From assembly GCA_020633075.1 (NCBI GenBank), contig JACKEI010000003.1, positions 62,001 through 126,000 of the forward strand: a DNA stretch of 64,000 nucleotides. Direction: 5' to 3'. The position numbers and the translations under genes are program-made. The notes below the pieces were generated by a model. The model made no database searches. It was not told where the DNA came from and was given only the letters and a program-made list of their open reading frames with translations. Position 1 is the stretch's first letter. Each line of letters begins with the position of its first letter. This DNA is from Sandaracinaceae bacterium. GTDB taxonomy: Bacteria; Myxococcota_A; Polyangia; Polyangiales; Houyiibacteriaceae. Of this stretch, positions 25,305 through 33,048 are shown in pieces.

Positions 25305-26987
25305 ATGAGCGACCCTTCCGACAAGCCACCTGCGGCGCTGCAGGTCACGATCGACGCGCGCGTCCCGCTGCCCGCCCACGGGCTGGGGACCGCGCCCGCC
25401 GAGGCGGCCGACACGGACGCGGTGATGGCGACCGTGCAGCTGCTCGAGTGGCTGGACGAGGACCAGGCGCGCGTGATGGCCATCGACGAGGAGCTGCGCA
25501 CGCGCTTGATGATCGCGGCCGGCAAGCTGGCGCGGCCAGGGCGCGACGACCGTAAGCGCCGCGTGAAGGAGCAGCGACGAGCCCGACGCCGTGACAAGCG
25601 CGAGGCCGACGAGGAGCAGCTGAACGCGACGGGCATCCGCCGCAAGCGCGAGGACCCGGTCTACGTCACCCCTCGCGCGCCGGCGCTCTTGATGGGCTCG
25701 GCGGCGGGCAGCGTGGAGGCTCAGCTGGAGGCGCACCAGGCGCTGGGGGCGGAGGGCGTCGCGGATGGGGCGGCGGAAGACGCGAGCCCAGCGGACGCGC
25801 CCCGCGTGCAGGAGGCGCGCGTCTGCTACGTGTGCAAGCAGGGCTACGAGACCCTGCACCACTTCTACGATCAGCTGTGCCCGGCCTGTGGCGACTTCGG
25901 CTTCGCCAAGCGCTCCCAGACCGCCGACCTGCGCGGGCGCGTCGCGCTCGTCACGGGGGCGCGCGTCAAGATCGGCTACCAGGCAGCCATCATGCTGCTA
26001 CGCGCGGGGGCCCGCGTGATCGTCACCACGCGCTTCCCACGCGACGCGGCCGCCCGCTACGCCCGGGAGGAGGACTTCGAGGACTTCCGTGATCGCCTCG
26101 AGGTGCACGGGCTGGACCTGCGTCACACGCCCAGCGTGGAGCTGTTCGCGCAGCACCTGTCGGACACCCTGCCCACGCTGGACTTCATCATCCACAACGC
26201 CTGCCAGACCGTGCGTCGCCCGCCGGGCTTCTACGGCCACCTGGTGAGCGGCGAGCGCGAGTCCACGCCTCTCAGCGCCGAAGCCGAGTCCCTGGTGGCC
26301 GCGCACGAGGCGTTCAAGCGCGACTCCGCCAAGGCGCTGGCCACCGTCAGCGAGGTGCCTCAGCTGTTGCAGGCTGCGGGCATCCAGCACGCCGCCGCGC
26401 TGACCCAGGTGCCGCTGGTGGCGGGCGACGAGGACCGCAGCGAGGCCCTCTTCCCGAAGGACCAGCTGGACGCGGACCTCCAGCAGCGCGACCTGCGCGA
26501 CCAGAACAGCTGGCGGCTGACGCTGGCCGAGGTGCCCACGGTGGAGCTCCTGGAGGTGCAGCTGGTCAACGCCATCGCGCCCTTCGTGCTGAACGCGCGG
26601 CTGAAGGCGTTGATGACGCGCACCCGCACGGGCGACAAGCACATCGTCAACGTGTCCGCCATGGAGGGGCAGTTCTACCGCGCCTTCAAGACCGACAAGC
26701 ACCCGCACACCAACATGGCCAAGGCCGCGCTCAACATGATGACGCGCACCTCGGCCATCGACTACGTGCGCGACGGCATCCACATGAACAGCGTGGACAC
26801 CGGCTGGGTCAGCGACGAGGACCCCGTGGGGCTCGCGGCCTACAAGCAGGTGGTCCACCGCTTTCACCCCCCGCTGGACATCGTGGACGGCGCGGCCCGC
26901 ATCGTGGACCCCATCCTGCACGGGGTGAACACGGGCGAGCACGTGTGGGGGCAGTTCCTCAAGGACTACCGGTCAGTGCCCTGGTGA
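25305..26987 (+). CDS. SDR-fold protein with a zinc ribbon and no catalytic tyrosine
   Basis: A 560-residue protein in three parts. First come 110 residues of charged helix, very basic at 81-103. Then a zinc ribbon: cysteines 174, 177, 192 and 195 in CYVCKQGYETLHHFYD and LCPACGDFG. Last is a short-chain dehydrogenase/reductase domain (about 205-555). The cofactor loop is VALVTGARVKIGY, atypical for TGxxxGxG, with NAC at 298-300 and a serine at 451 (NVSAMEG). Where the catalytic YxxxK should stand the sequence is TNMAK (469-473), so the tyrosine is replaced by threonine while the lysine is kept. It may bind NAD(P) without redox catalysis, or use another tyrosine (458 is near). A DNA- or RNA-linked role is conceivable from the zinc ribbon. 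Confidence 0.8.
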   Translation: MSDPSDKPPAALQVTIDARVPLPAHGLGTAPAEAADTDAVMATVQLLEWLDEDQARVMAIDEELRTRLMIAAGKLARPGRDDRKRRVKEQRRARRRDKREADEEQLNATGIRRKREDPVYVTPRAPALLMGSAAGSVEAQLEAHQALGAEGVADGAAEDASPADAPRVQEARVCYVCKQGYETLHHFYDQLCPACGDFGFAKRSQTADLRGRVALVTGARVKIGYQAAIMLLRAGARVIVTTRFPRDAAARYAREEDFEDFRDRLEVHGLDLRHTPSVELFAQHLSDTLPTLDFIIHNACQTVRRPPGFYGHLVSGERESTPLSAEAESLVAAHEAFKRDSAKALATVSEVPQLLQAAGIQHAAALTQVPLVAGDEDRSEALFPKDQLDADLQQRDLRDQNSWRLTLAEVPTVELLEVQLVNAIAPFVLNARLKALMTRTRTGDKHIVNVSAMEGQFYRAFKTDKHPHTNMAKAALNMMTRTSAIDYVRDGIHMNSVDTGWVSDEDPVGLAAYKQVVHRFHPPLDIVDGAARIVDPILHGVNTGEHVWGQFLKDYRSVPW

Positions 26988-27081
26988 GCTCCGATTGAAT
27001 GTGCGGAGCCCCGCGGCCGTCTCGAACCCATCCCAATTTCCGGCCTGACCAGGCACACTCCCCCGCAGGAGACTCCCACGC

Positions 27082-27678
27082 ATGACTCGCCCCCGCGCCC
27101 TTCGCAGCCTCTTGGTCCTCAGCCTGCTCGCCATCCCCGTGGTGGCCTACGCGCAGGCGCGCACCTTCACCATCGGCAGCGGCAGCCGCATCGCCTTCAC
27201 GTCCAACGCGCCCCTCGAGACCATCAACGGCACCAGCTCCACGGTGCGCGGCAGCGTCTCCGTCAACCCGGCCAACCTGGGCAGCGTGAGCGGCCGCATC
27301 GAGGTGCCCGTGCGCTCGCTGCGGACCGGGCTCGACCTGCGCGACGAGCACCTGCACGGCGACGGCTGGCTGGACGCAGCGCGCTACCCCAACGCGGTCT
27401 TCGAGATCGACAGCGTGCAGGGCGCGAGCGCGCTCACGCCCAACGTCGAGGCGCGCGTCACCGTGGTGGGGCGCTTCACCCTGCATGGCCAGACGCACCC
27501 GGTCCGCGCCGAGACGCGCGTCAAGCTGGTGACGGGGGACGGTCCGGACCACCTCCGGGTGCGCAGCCGCTTCACCATCAACCTGCCCCAGTACGGCGTG
27601 TCGGTCCCCGCGCTGGTGCGCGCCAAGGTCAGCGACACCATCAGCGTGAACATCACGCTGCGCGCCAACGCGAGCTGA
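27082..27678 (+). CDS. YceI-family periplasmic lipid-binding protein
   Basis: A 198-residue protein with a clear signal peptide (residues 5-25, cleavage after AYA). The mature domain is YceI: FTIGSGSRIAFTSNAPLE at the start, LDLRDEHLHGDGWLDAARYP with the family DxHL(H/R)xxxWxD motif, and LTLHGQTHPV-like strand FTLHGQTHPVRAE. YceI proteins are beta-barrel carriers for isoprenoid-type lipids such as quinones. AGGAG lies just upstream of the ATG. The gene ends ten bases before the convergent porphyrinogen oxidase gene. Confidence 0.9.
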   Translation: MTRPRALRSLLVLSLLAIPVVAYAQARTFTIGSGSRIAFTSNAPLETINGTSSTVRGSVSVNPANLGSVSGRIEVPVRSLRTGLDLRDEHLHGDGWLDAARYPNAVFEIDSVQGASALTPNVEARVTVVGRFTLHGQTHPVRAETRVKLVTGDGPDHLRVRSRFTINLPQYGVSVPALVRAKVSDTISVNITLRANAS

Positions 27679-27688
27679 GCGGCACGGG

Positions 27689-29032
27689 TCAGCTGTGGAG
27701 GGCCTGTGCGCTCAGCATCGAGAGCGCCGCGTCCAGACCGCTGGCGACGCAGTCGGGCACTCCGATGCCGTCGTAGCCGTTGCCGGCGAGCTCGATACCA
27801 TGGCTGCGCGCTCGCTCCTTCGCGCGCGTCGCGAGCGCGCGGTGCCCGGGGGCATAGACAGGCAGCGCGTTGCGGCGACGCTTGGTGCGCGTGAGCACCG
27901 GGGTCGCCGTGATGCCCGCGAAGTGTCGCAGCTCCTCGCGCGTCAGCTGCACCAGCTCGTCGTCGCTGCAGTCCGGCGCGTTCACCACACAGCGGACCAA
28001 GAAGCGGTCCCGCGGTGCGCGCCCACGCCACTTCTGGCTGGACCAGGTGCACGCCACCAGCGCGCGACCGAGGGCAGGGTCTACGAGAAAGCCCGTGCCC
28101 TCGATGCTCGGTAGGTCGCGGGCCTCGTAGCCCAGGGACACCACCTCGACGTCCGCTGAGCGCACCAGCGAGAGCTCGTCCGCCAGCGTCCCATCGAGTC
28201 CAGCGACGAGGCGCGCGGCGACGTGCGTCGGGCACGCCAGCACGACCGCGTCGGCCTCGATGTCGCCGTGCCGACTGGTCGCGACCGCCAGCCGCCCGTT
28301 GGCCTTGCGGCGTATGCTCTGGGCCGGCACCGACAGGTGCGTGTAGGGCGCGACGTCGTGGCCGAGCGCGTCCACGAGGGTCTGCATGCCCCCCGAAAGC
28401 GACACCAGCCCTCCCTGCGTCCCTGCGCGAGGCGCGAGCATGAGCGCGACCCCCACGCTGCCGTAGCGGCGCTCGTGCTCCGCGAGCTTGGGCATGGCCC
28501 CCTGCATCCCCAACGCGCTCGCCGGCGACCCGAAGACGCCGCGCAGCATGGGCTCCACGATGTGGTCGGAGACCTCGTGCCCGAAGCGTCGCGACACGAA
28601 GCCCGAGACGCTCTCCTCTTCGCGTGCGCGGGGTACGAAGGGCTCCATGAGCAGGCGCAGCTTGGCTCCGGGGCTGAGCAAGCGGGAGCTCAGCAGCTCC
28701 CAGATGGCCCCGCGCTCGAAGCGAAAGAGGCTCGCGGGGAGGGGTTCGAGGCCGTGCTCGGTGGCGATGTAGGCCCGCCGCGGCGTGTTGCCCCCCCCGA
28801 CGACCTTGCTGTCGAGGCCCAAACCGGAGACGTGCCCCGCCATGTTGGCCTTGCTGATCAGGAAGCCATCGGCGCCGTACTCCACGACCCAGCCCTCGGT
28901 GCGCTCGGACTCCACCAGCCCGCCGATGCGCGCGCTGCTCTCGAGAACCGTCACGCTGGCCCCGCCGCGGCGCAGGCGGCTGGCGGCGGTCAGCCCGGCC
29001 ACCCCCGCGCCGATCACCACCACGCTCGTCAC
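27689..29032 (-). CDS. hemY: HemY/CgoX-type porphyrinogen oxidase
   Basis: An FAD-dependent oxidase of about 447 residues. The dinucleotide fold is SVVVIGAGVAGLTAASRLRR, followed by VTVLESSARIGGLV. The C-terminal GNGYDGIGVPDCVASG is the second FAD-contacting motif of this family. It oxidises protoporphyrinogen IX or coproporphyrinogen III in haem synthesis, normally with O2 as acceptor. The GTG start at 29032 overlaps the radical SAM stop by four bases (GTGA); an ATG at 29065 is possible. The gene is therefore co-transcribed with an AhbD/NirJ-like enzyme under a Crp/Fnr site, unusual company for an O2-using enzyme. It may act as a CgoX in a coproporphyrin route. Confidence 0.85.
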   Translation of the reverse strand: MTSVVVIGAGVAGLTAASRLRRGGASVTVLESSARIGGLVESERTEGWVVEYGADGFLISKANMAGHVSGLGLDSKVVGGGNTPRRAYIATEHGLEPLPASLFRFERGAIWELLSSRLLSPGAKLRLLMEPFVPRAREEESVSGFVSRRFGHEVSDHIVEPMLRGVFGSPASALGMQGAMPKLAEHERRYGSVGVALMLAPRAGTQGGLVSLSGGMQTLVDALGHDVAPYTHLSVPAQSIRRKANGRLAVATSRHGDIEADAVVLACPTHVAARLVAGLDGTLADELSLVRSADVEVVSLGYEARDLPSIEGTGFLVDPALGRALVACTWSSQKWRGRAPRDRFLVRCVVNAPDCSDDELVQLTREELRHFAGITATPVLTRTKRRRNALPVYAPGHRALATRAKERARSHGIELAGNGYDGIGVPDCVASGLDAALSMLSAQALHS

Positions 29033-30120
29033 GAGGCCCTCGCTGCGGGTGGCTCGTAGGGACACGCGGGGTCCTCCGCCAGCAGGTCACCGGTGGCCGC
29101 GTAGCCCCGCGCCCGCGAGCCGCCGCAGACCTTGCGAAACTCGCAGACCCCGCAGGCGCCGCCCAAGGCGTCTGGGTCGCGCAGCGCCCGGAAGGTGGCC
29201 GAGTCGCGGTAGGTACGCCGCAGCCCTTCCATTCTCACGTTGCCCGCCACGATGGGGAGAAAGCCGCTCGGCTGGATGTCGCCGGTGTGCGAGACGAAGG
29301 CCACTCCCTGGCCGTCGTTGATGCCGCGCCGCACACGCATCACGCCCTCGTCGCTGGGACCGGCCTGGCGCAGCCCGACGATGTCGTTGCGCTTCGCCTT
29401 GTGCTGCAGCAGCACACGCCGGAACTGGGGCGCGGCCGTGGTCTTCACGTCGTAAGGCGCCCGCTTGGACAGCGCCGCGAGCCACACCAGCAGCCGCTCC
29501 ACCTGGGCCGCCGGGAGCGTCTGGTCCACGCGCGCCCGGCCGACCGGCACCACGAAGAACACGCCCCAGAGGTCGATGCGACGCTCGGCGAGCTGTGTCG
29601 CCAGCAGCGGCAGCTCGCCCACGTTGTCGAGGCACACGCTGGTGTTGGCTTGCGTGGAGATCCCCAGGTCTCGCGCGTGGTCCAGGATCTGGTGGGAGCG
29701 GCTCCACGAGCCGACCACGCCTCGGAAGCGGTCATGCGTCCCCGCGCTCGAACCGTCGATGCTGATGGCGACGCGAGCGATGCCCGCGTCCTGCATCTCG
29801 GCGAGCCAGTCTCTGGTCACGAGGGGCGTGGCGCTGGGGGTGAGCGCCATGCGCAGGCCCAGGTTGGTGCCGTGCCGCACCAGCTGCACGAGATCGCTGC
29901 GCTTCGCCGGGTCGCCGCCGGTCAGCACCACCAGCTTGGTGCCCATGGCGGCTGCCTCGTCCAGCAGACGCTTGCCTTCGCGCGTGGTGAGCTCGCGGGG
30001 GTCCCTGTCGGGCACGGCACACGCGCGGCAGTGCAAGCACGCCAGGTCGCACGCCCGCGTCGTCTCCCAGAACAGGATGAAGGGGGCTTCGTCGAAGGGC
30101 ACTGCGTTGGGCCTTTCCAT
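29029..30120 (-). CDS. AhbD/NirJ-like radical SAM/SPASM enzyme
   Basis: A 363-residue radical SAM enzyme. The SAM-cluster motif is C24-x3-C28-x2-C31 (CDLACLHC), followed by VVLTGGDPAKR. The C-terminal SPASM-like region CGVCEFRKVCGG with a last cysteine in EDPACPYEP has the CX2CX5C...C spacing of AhbD and NirJ. AhbD removes two propionates' carboxyl groups to make haem b from Fe-coproporphyrin III; NirJ works in haem d1 synthesis. The cluster uses a copper nitrite reductase, so haem d1 is not needed. This favours a haem-b-forming or related role together with the overlapping porphyrinogen oxidase. AhbD is an inference, as close relatives (the TIGR04053 group) lack a proven function. Confidence 0.75.
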   Translation of the reverse strand: MERPNAVPFDEAPFILFWETTRACDLACLHCRACAVPDRDPRELTTREGKRLLDEAAAMGTKLVVLTGGDPAKRSDLVQLVRHGTNLGLRMALTPSATPLVTRDWLAEMQDAGIARVAISIDGSSAGTHDRFRGVVGSWSRSHQILDHARDLGISTQANTSVCLDNVGELPLLATQLAERRIDLWGVFFVVPVGRARVDQTLPAAQVERLLVWLAALSKRAPYDVKTTAAPQFRRVLLQHKAKRNDIVGLRQAGPSDEGVMRVRRGINDGQGVAFVSHTGDIQPSGFLPIVAGNVRMEGLRRTYRDSATFRALRDPDALGGACGVCEFRKVCGGSRARGYAATGDLLAEDPACPYEPPAARAS

Positions 30121-30171
30121 GCAACCTCGCTTTCTCCTGCTGAGCTTGGGGGCTGGCGCGGTGCGCGGCCA

Positions 30172-30183
30172 TGACCTTGATCA
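30172..30183. promoter_or_regulatory. Crp/Fnr-type operator upstream of the radical SAM gene
   Basis: TGACCTTGATCA fits TGAY-N4-RTCA, the core of FNR/DNR/NNR sites, and lies 52 bases before the radical SAM start. Three matching sites stand upstream of other denitrification units in the window. Confidence 0.65.
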
Positions 30184-30200
30184 TGTCCACGGGCTTTTCG

Positions 30201-30758
30201 TCACCCCCCGATCCCGAGGCGCTGCTCCAGCTCCAGCGCGAGCGGGAAGAGCACCGAGTCCTCGAGCATCATGTGGCGCGTGAGGTCGACGTCGAGCGTG
30301 GCGAGGCCCTCGAGCAGGTTGCGCCACGGCTCGTCCGCGTCCGGCGGCGTCCCATAGTCGTCCGCGATGGCGCGGATGGCGCTCAAGAGCTCGTCCTCGA
30401 CGGCGTGCTCGGCGCTCATGATGCGGAGGGGGTTGCGGAGGGAGTGAAAGCTGGGCGCGGGTAGCGGGGCCTCCCCGCGCGCGGCCGCGACGACCGCCAG
30501 CAGGTAGGGGAAGAGCACGCGCTCCTCGCGGTCCAGGTGAGAGTCGAGCTCGTCCGCGAGGTTCTGGATGTGTTCCGCCAGCTGGACCAGCTCGGGGTGG
30601 TCGCCTGCGTGCCGTCGCGTGACCTTCTCGGCGAGTCGGACCAGGCGGGGTAGCTCCCGGCGCTCCACGTCGTGGTGCTCCCGCAACACGAGCGCGATCA
30701 GCTCTTCGATGTGTGTAGCGAGGTCGCCGAGCTTGGAGGAGGTGTCGATGTGCGTCAT
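30201..30758 (-). CDS. Hemerythrin-domain protein, RIC-like without DUF542
   Basis: A 185-residue all-helical di-iron protein. The ligands are visible as histidines and glutamates in LREHHDVERRELP (about 24-36), SHLDREERVLFP, SAEHAVEDELL and TRHMMLEDSVLFPL. The order and spacing match the C-terminal domain of RIC (YtfE/ScdA), which repairs iron-sulphur centres damaged by NO. The N-terminal cysteine-bearing DUF542 is absent, unlike the paralogue at 31624. It may bind NO or O2, store iron, or partner with that paralogue. It shares a divergent operator (30799-30810) with the Crp/Fnr gene. TCTAGA 7 nt before the ATG suggests a leaderless start. Confidence 0.8.
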   Translation of the reverse strand: MTHIDTSSKLGDLATHIEELIALVLREHHDVERRELPRLVRLAEKVTRRHAGDHPELVQLAEHIQNLADELDSHLDREERVLFPYLLAVVAAARGEAPLPAPSFHSLRNPLRIMSAEHAVEDELLSAIRAIADDYGTPPDADEPWRNLLEGLATLDVDLTRHMMLEDSVLFPLALELEQRLGIGG

Positions 30759-30798
30759 GGCGGTCTCTAGACAGTGCGGCACTCACTCCGGTTCGCCA

Positions 30799-30810
30799 TG
30801 ATCTATGTCA
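30799..30810. promoter_or_regulatory. Crp/Fnr-type operator between divergent genes
   Basis: TGATCTATGTCA lies between the hemerythrin gene (start 30758) and the regulator gene (start 30844). Relative to a leaderless start of the regulator (-10 TATAGT at 30831-30836) it is centred near -40, the classical class II activator position, so the regulator may control itself and the neighbour. Confidence 0.65.
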
Positions 30811-30843
30811 GCGCGGGCCGAGCCACGCGCTATAGTCCGCCGC

Positions 30844-31563
30844 ATGTCCGCTCCCAGTCCCCGCCGCGGCGAGTCCTCCTTACTGCGCAGCATGCGAGGG
30901 TGCCCATTCTTCAAGGATTACGACGACGCCGAGCTGCGCATGCTCTCGACGGCGTGCGCGCTCGTCACGCTCAAGCGCGGTGAGTACGTCTGGCGCCGTG
31001 GTGACCAGTCGCGTGCCGTGCACCACATGGTGTCCGGGCTGATCGAGCTGCGTCGCGCCACCCCCAGCGCCGACGTGAACCTGATGGCCTTCTTCGGGCC
31101 CACCGAGTGCCCGGGCCTCCCTGTGGTGCTGGAGCGTCGCAAGTACGGGGCCGACGGCGTGGTGGTCAGCAGCAGCGCGACGGTGCTGGTCATCCAGGCA
31201 GAGCCCACGCTCGCCCGCATGCAGCACGACCCCCGCGTCGCCAACGCCGTCAACCGAGCGCTCTTGGCGCAGCTGCGCCTCCTGCACGGCAAGATCGACG
31301 TCATGGCGGCGGGGACGGTCGCGCGTCGCCTGGCGCTCTTTCTGCTCAACCTGGCCAACCGCTTCGGGGACGAACACGAAGACGGCTCCACCATCATTCC
31401 CCTCGGGCTCAGCCGTCAGCAGATCGCCACGTACATCGACGCGCGGGTGGAGACGGTCATCCGCGCGCTCAGTCAGTGGAAGAAGGACGGCACCGTGACG
31501 GTCCACCGTGATCGCATCGTCGTGCCCGACATCGAGGCGCTGCGGCAGGCGCTCGCGGCCTGA
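30844..31563 (+). CDS. Crp/Fnr-family regulator, DNR/NNR-like
   Basis: The protein has about 239 residues. Residues 20-145 form the cyclic-nucleotide-binding-like sensor (FFKDYDDAELRMLSTAC, then KRGEYVWRRGDQSRAVHHMV). A long dimer helix follows, then a winged helix at 180-235 with recognition helix DARVETVIRALSQWKK. The FNR iron-sulphur signature (clustered N-terminal cysteines) is absent, which fits the NO-sensing, haem-binding DNR/NNR branch better than FNR. It sits in the denitrification cluster and four TGAY-N4-RTCA sites are nearby. The start at 30844 follows TATAGT by seven bases with no ribosome site. A longer form from 30805 would read through that promoter. Confidence 0.85.
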   Translation: MSAPSPRRGESSLLRSMRGCPFFKDYDDAELRMLSTACALVTLKRGEYVWRRGDQSRAVHHMVSGLIELRRATPSADVNLMAFFGPTECPGLPVVLERRKYGADGVVVSSSATVLVIQAEPTLARMQHDPRVANAVNRALLAQLRLLHGKIDVMAAGTVARRLALFLLNLANRFGDEHEDGSTIIPLGLSRQQIATYIDARVETVIRALSQWKKDGTVTVHRDRIVVPDIEALRQALAA

Positions 31564-31565
31564 CA

Positions 31566-31577
31566 TGACGTAGATCA
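31566..31577. promoter_or_regulatory. Crp/Fnr-type operator upstream of the ric-nor operon
   Basis: TGACGTAGATCA lies 47 bases before the start of the RIC gene, just after the regulator's stop. An activator here would drive the ric-norC-norB-norQ-norD transcript. GGAGG (31613-31617) is the ribosome site of the first gene. Confidence 0.7.
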
Positions 31578-31623
31578 TGGCGAGTGGTTCCTGGGTCTTC
31601 CAGCATCGTGCTGGAGGTTCCCC

Positions 31624-32349
31624 ATGAGCATCTCACTTCAAACCACGGTAGGCGACTTGGCCTCGGCCATCCCGCACGCGGCGCGGGTCTTCGAGACCCA
31701 TCGCATCGACTATTGCTGTGGCGGGCGCCGCACGCTCGAGGCCGCTTGCCAGAAAGTGGGGGCCGACGTCTCCGCCGTGGTCGCGGCCCTCGAGGAGCCG
31801 GCGCGCGACCCGAGCGGCGACGACACGGACTGGCGCGTAGCCCCGCTCTCCGCGCTCGTGCGCCACATCGTGAACGTGCACCACACCTACATGTGGCAGG
31901 AGCTGCCCCGGGTGGAGGCCCTCATGACGAAGGTGGCGCGCGTGCATGGTCCGGCGCATCCGGAGCTCCAAGAGCTCCTGCCCATCGTGCTCGGTCTCGT
32001 CGAGGAGCTCAACGGGCACCTCATGAAGGAGGAGCGCGTGCTCTTCCCGTACATCACCGCCCTGGACGGGGGCACGGTGCTCACCAGCCCGTTCGGCACG
32101 GTCCAGAACCCCATCCGCATGATGAACGTCGAGCACGAAGACGCGGGCGGAGCGCTCGAGAGCATCCGCCGCCTCACGTCGAACCACACCCCGCCGGAAG
32201 ACGCCTGTGGGAGCTACCGCGCGCTCTTCGCAGCGCTCGCTGCGATGGAGCTCGACCTCCACCAACACATCCACCTCGAGTCGAACGTGCTCTTCCCGCG
32301 GGCGATCGACCTCGAAGCCGCGCGCACCCCCTCGAACGCCGAAAGTTGA
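31624..32349 (+). CDS. RIC-type iron-sulphur repair di-iron protein (ScdA/YtfE)
   Basis: A 241-residue protein with the full RIC architecture. The N-terminal DUF542 carries the cysteine pair in RIDYCCGGRRTLE (27-39). The hemerythrin-like domain has its ligands in VRHIVNVHHTYMW, PAHPELQEL, NGHLMKEERVLFP, NVEHEDAG and LHQHIHLESNVLFP. RIC proteins restore iron-sulphur clusters after nitrosative or oxidative damage. Being the first gene before norCB, it should be made together with NO reductase. It is well preceded by GGAGG and the operator at 31566. Confidence 0.9.
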   Translation: MSISLQTTVGDLASAIPHAARVFETHRIDYCCGGRRTLEAACQKVGADVSAVVAALEEPARDPSGDDTDWRVAPLSALVRHIVNVHHTYMWQELPRVEALMTKVARVHGPAHPELQELLPIVLGLVEELNGHLMKEERVLFPYITALDGGTVLTSPFGTVQNPIRMMNVEHEDAGGALESIRRLTSNHTPPEDACGSYRALFAALAAMELDLHQHIHLESNVLFPRAIDLEAARTPSNAES

Positions 32350-32356
32350 AGCGACC

Positions 32357-33040
32357 ATGCTCTCCAAATCGTCCGCACGCATGTTCTTCCTAGTCGGGAC
32401 CGCGCTCTGCGCCGTGGCCTTCATCCTGCTGACGCTGGACACCTTCCAGCAGATCCCTGGCCAGACCAACCAGGACGAGCTGTCTCCCGCGGCCATCCGC
32501 GGCAAGCACCTGTTCGACAGCTCCAACTGCATGGGCTGTCACACCATCCTCGGCGAGGGGGCCTACTACGCTCCCGAGCTGACGAGGGTGTACGACCGGC
32601 GCGGGCCCGAGTTCATCGCCGCCATGCTGCGTGACCCCGCGGCCATGTACCCCGGCCGCCGTCGCATGGAGCAGTACGACTTCACCGAGGAGCAGATCAG
32701 CGACTTGGTCGCGTTCCTGGAGTGGGTCGGAAAGATGGACCTCAACGGCTTCCCAGCGAACCCGCCCCTCGCCGCCAACGCGGGCGTCGCGGCGGCGCCG
32801 GATGACGGGCGGCCGGCCATCTTCGGCCAGATGTGCACGGCCTGCCACGCGGTCGGTGGCCGCGGCGGCTCGGTCGGCCCCTCCCTCGACGGCGTGGGCA
32901 CACGCTTCGACGCGGAGTACCTCACGCGCTGGTTGACTGATCCGCAGTCCGTGCGCCCTGGAACCGCCATGCCCGACCTGCCCTTGACCGAGGCGCAGGT
33001 GAGTGAGCTCACGGCCTACCTCGTAACCCTTCACGACTGA
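32357..33040 (+). CDS. norC: Nitric oxide reductase subunit C with a second cytochrome c domain
   Basis: A 227-residue membrane-anchored cytochrome. The N-terminal anchor is at 9-27, followed by the NorC domain with haem motif CMGCH (58-62) and probable methionine ligand 104. A linker rich in alanine and proline follows (135-150), then a second class I cytochrome c domain with CTACH (160-164) and methionine 205. Ordinary NorC has one haem and about 150 residues, so this is a di-haem fusion. The extra domain could take electrons from periplasmic carriers and pass them to the NorC haem and then to NorB. It lies seven bases after the RIC gene and eight before norB. Confidence 0.9.
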   Translation: MLSKSSARMFFLVGTALCAVAFILLTLDTFQQIPGQTNQDELSPAAIRGKHLFDSSNCMGCHTILGEGAYYAPELTRVYDRRGPEFIAAMLRDPAAMYPGRRRMEQYDFTEEQISDLVAFLEWVGKMDLNGFPANPPLAANAGVAAAPDDGRPAIFGQMCTACHAVGGRGGSVGPSLDGVGTRFDAEYLTRWLTDPQSVRPGTAMPDLPLTEAQVSELTAYLVTLHD

Positions 33041-33048
33041 GCGAGCCC

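Noticed and set aside
29029..30120. Reading the radical SAM gene as NirJ for haem d1
   Set aside because: The nitrite reductase here is copper-type NirK and no nirS, nirE, nirF or nirDLGH genes are seen, so haem d1 would have no user in this window.
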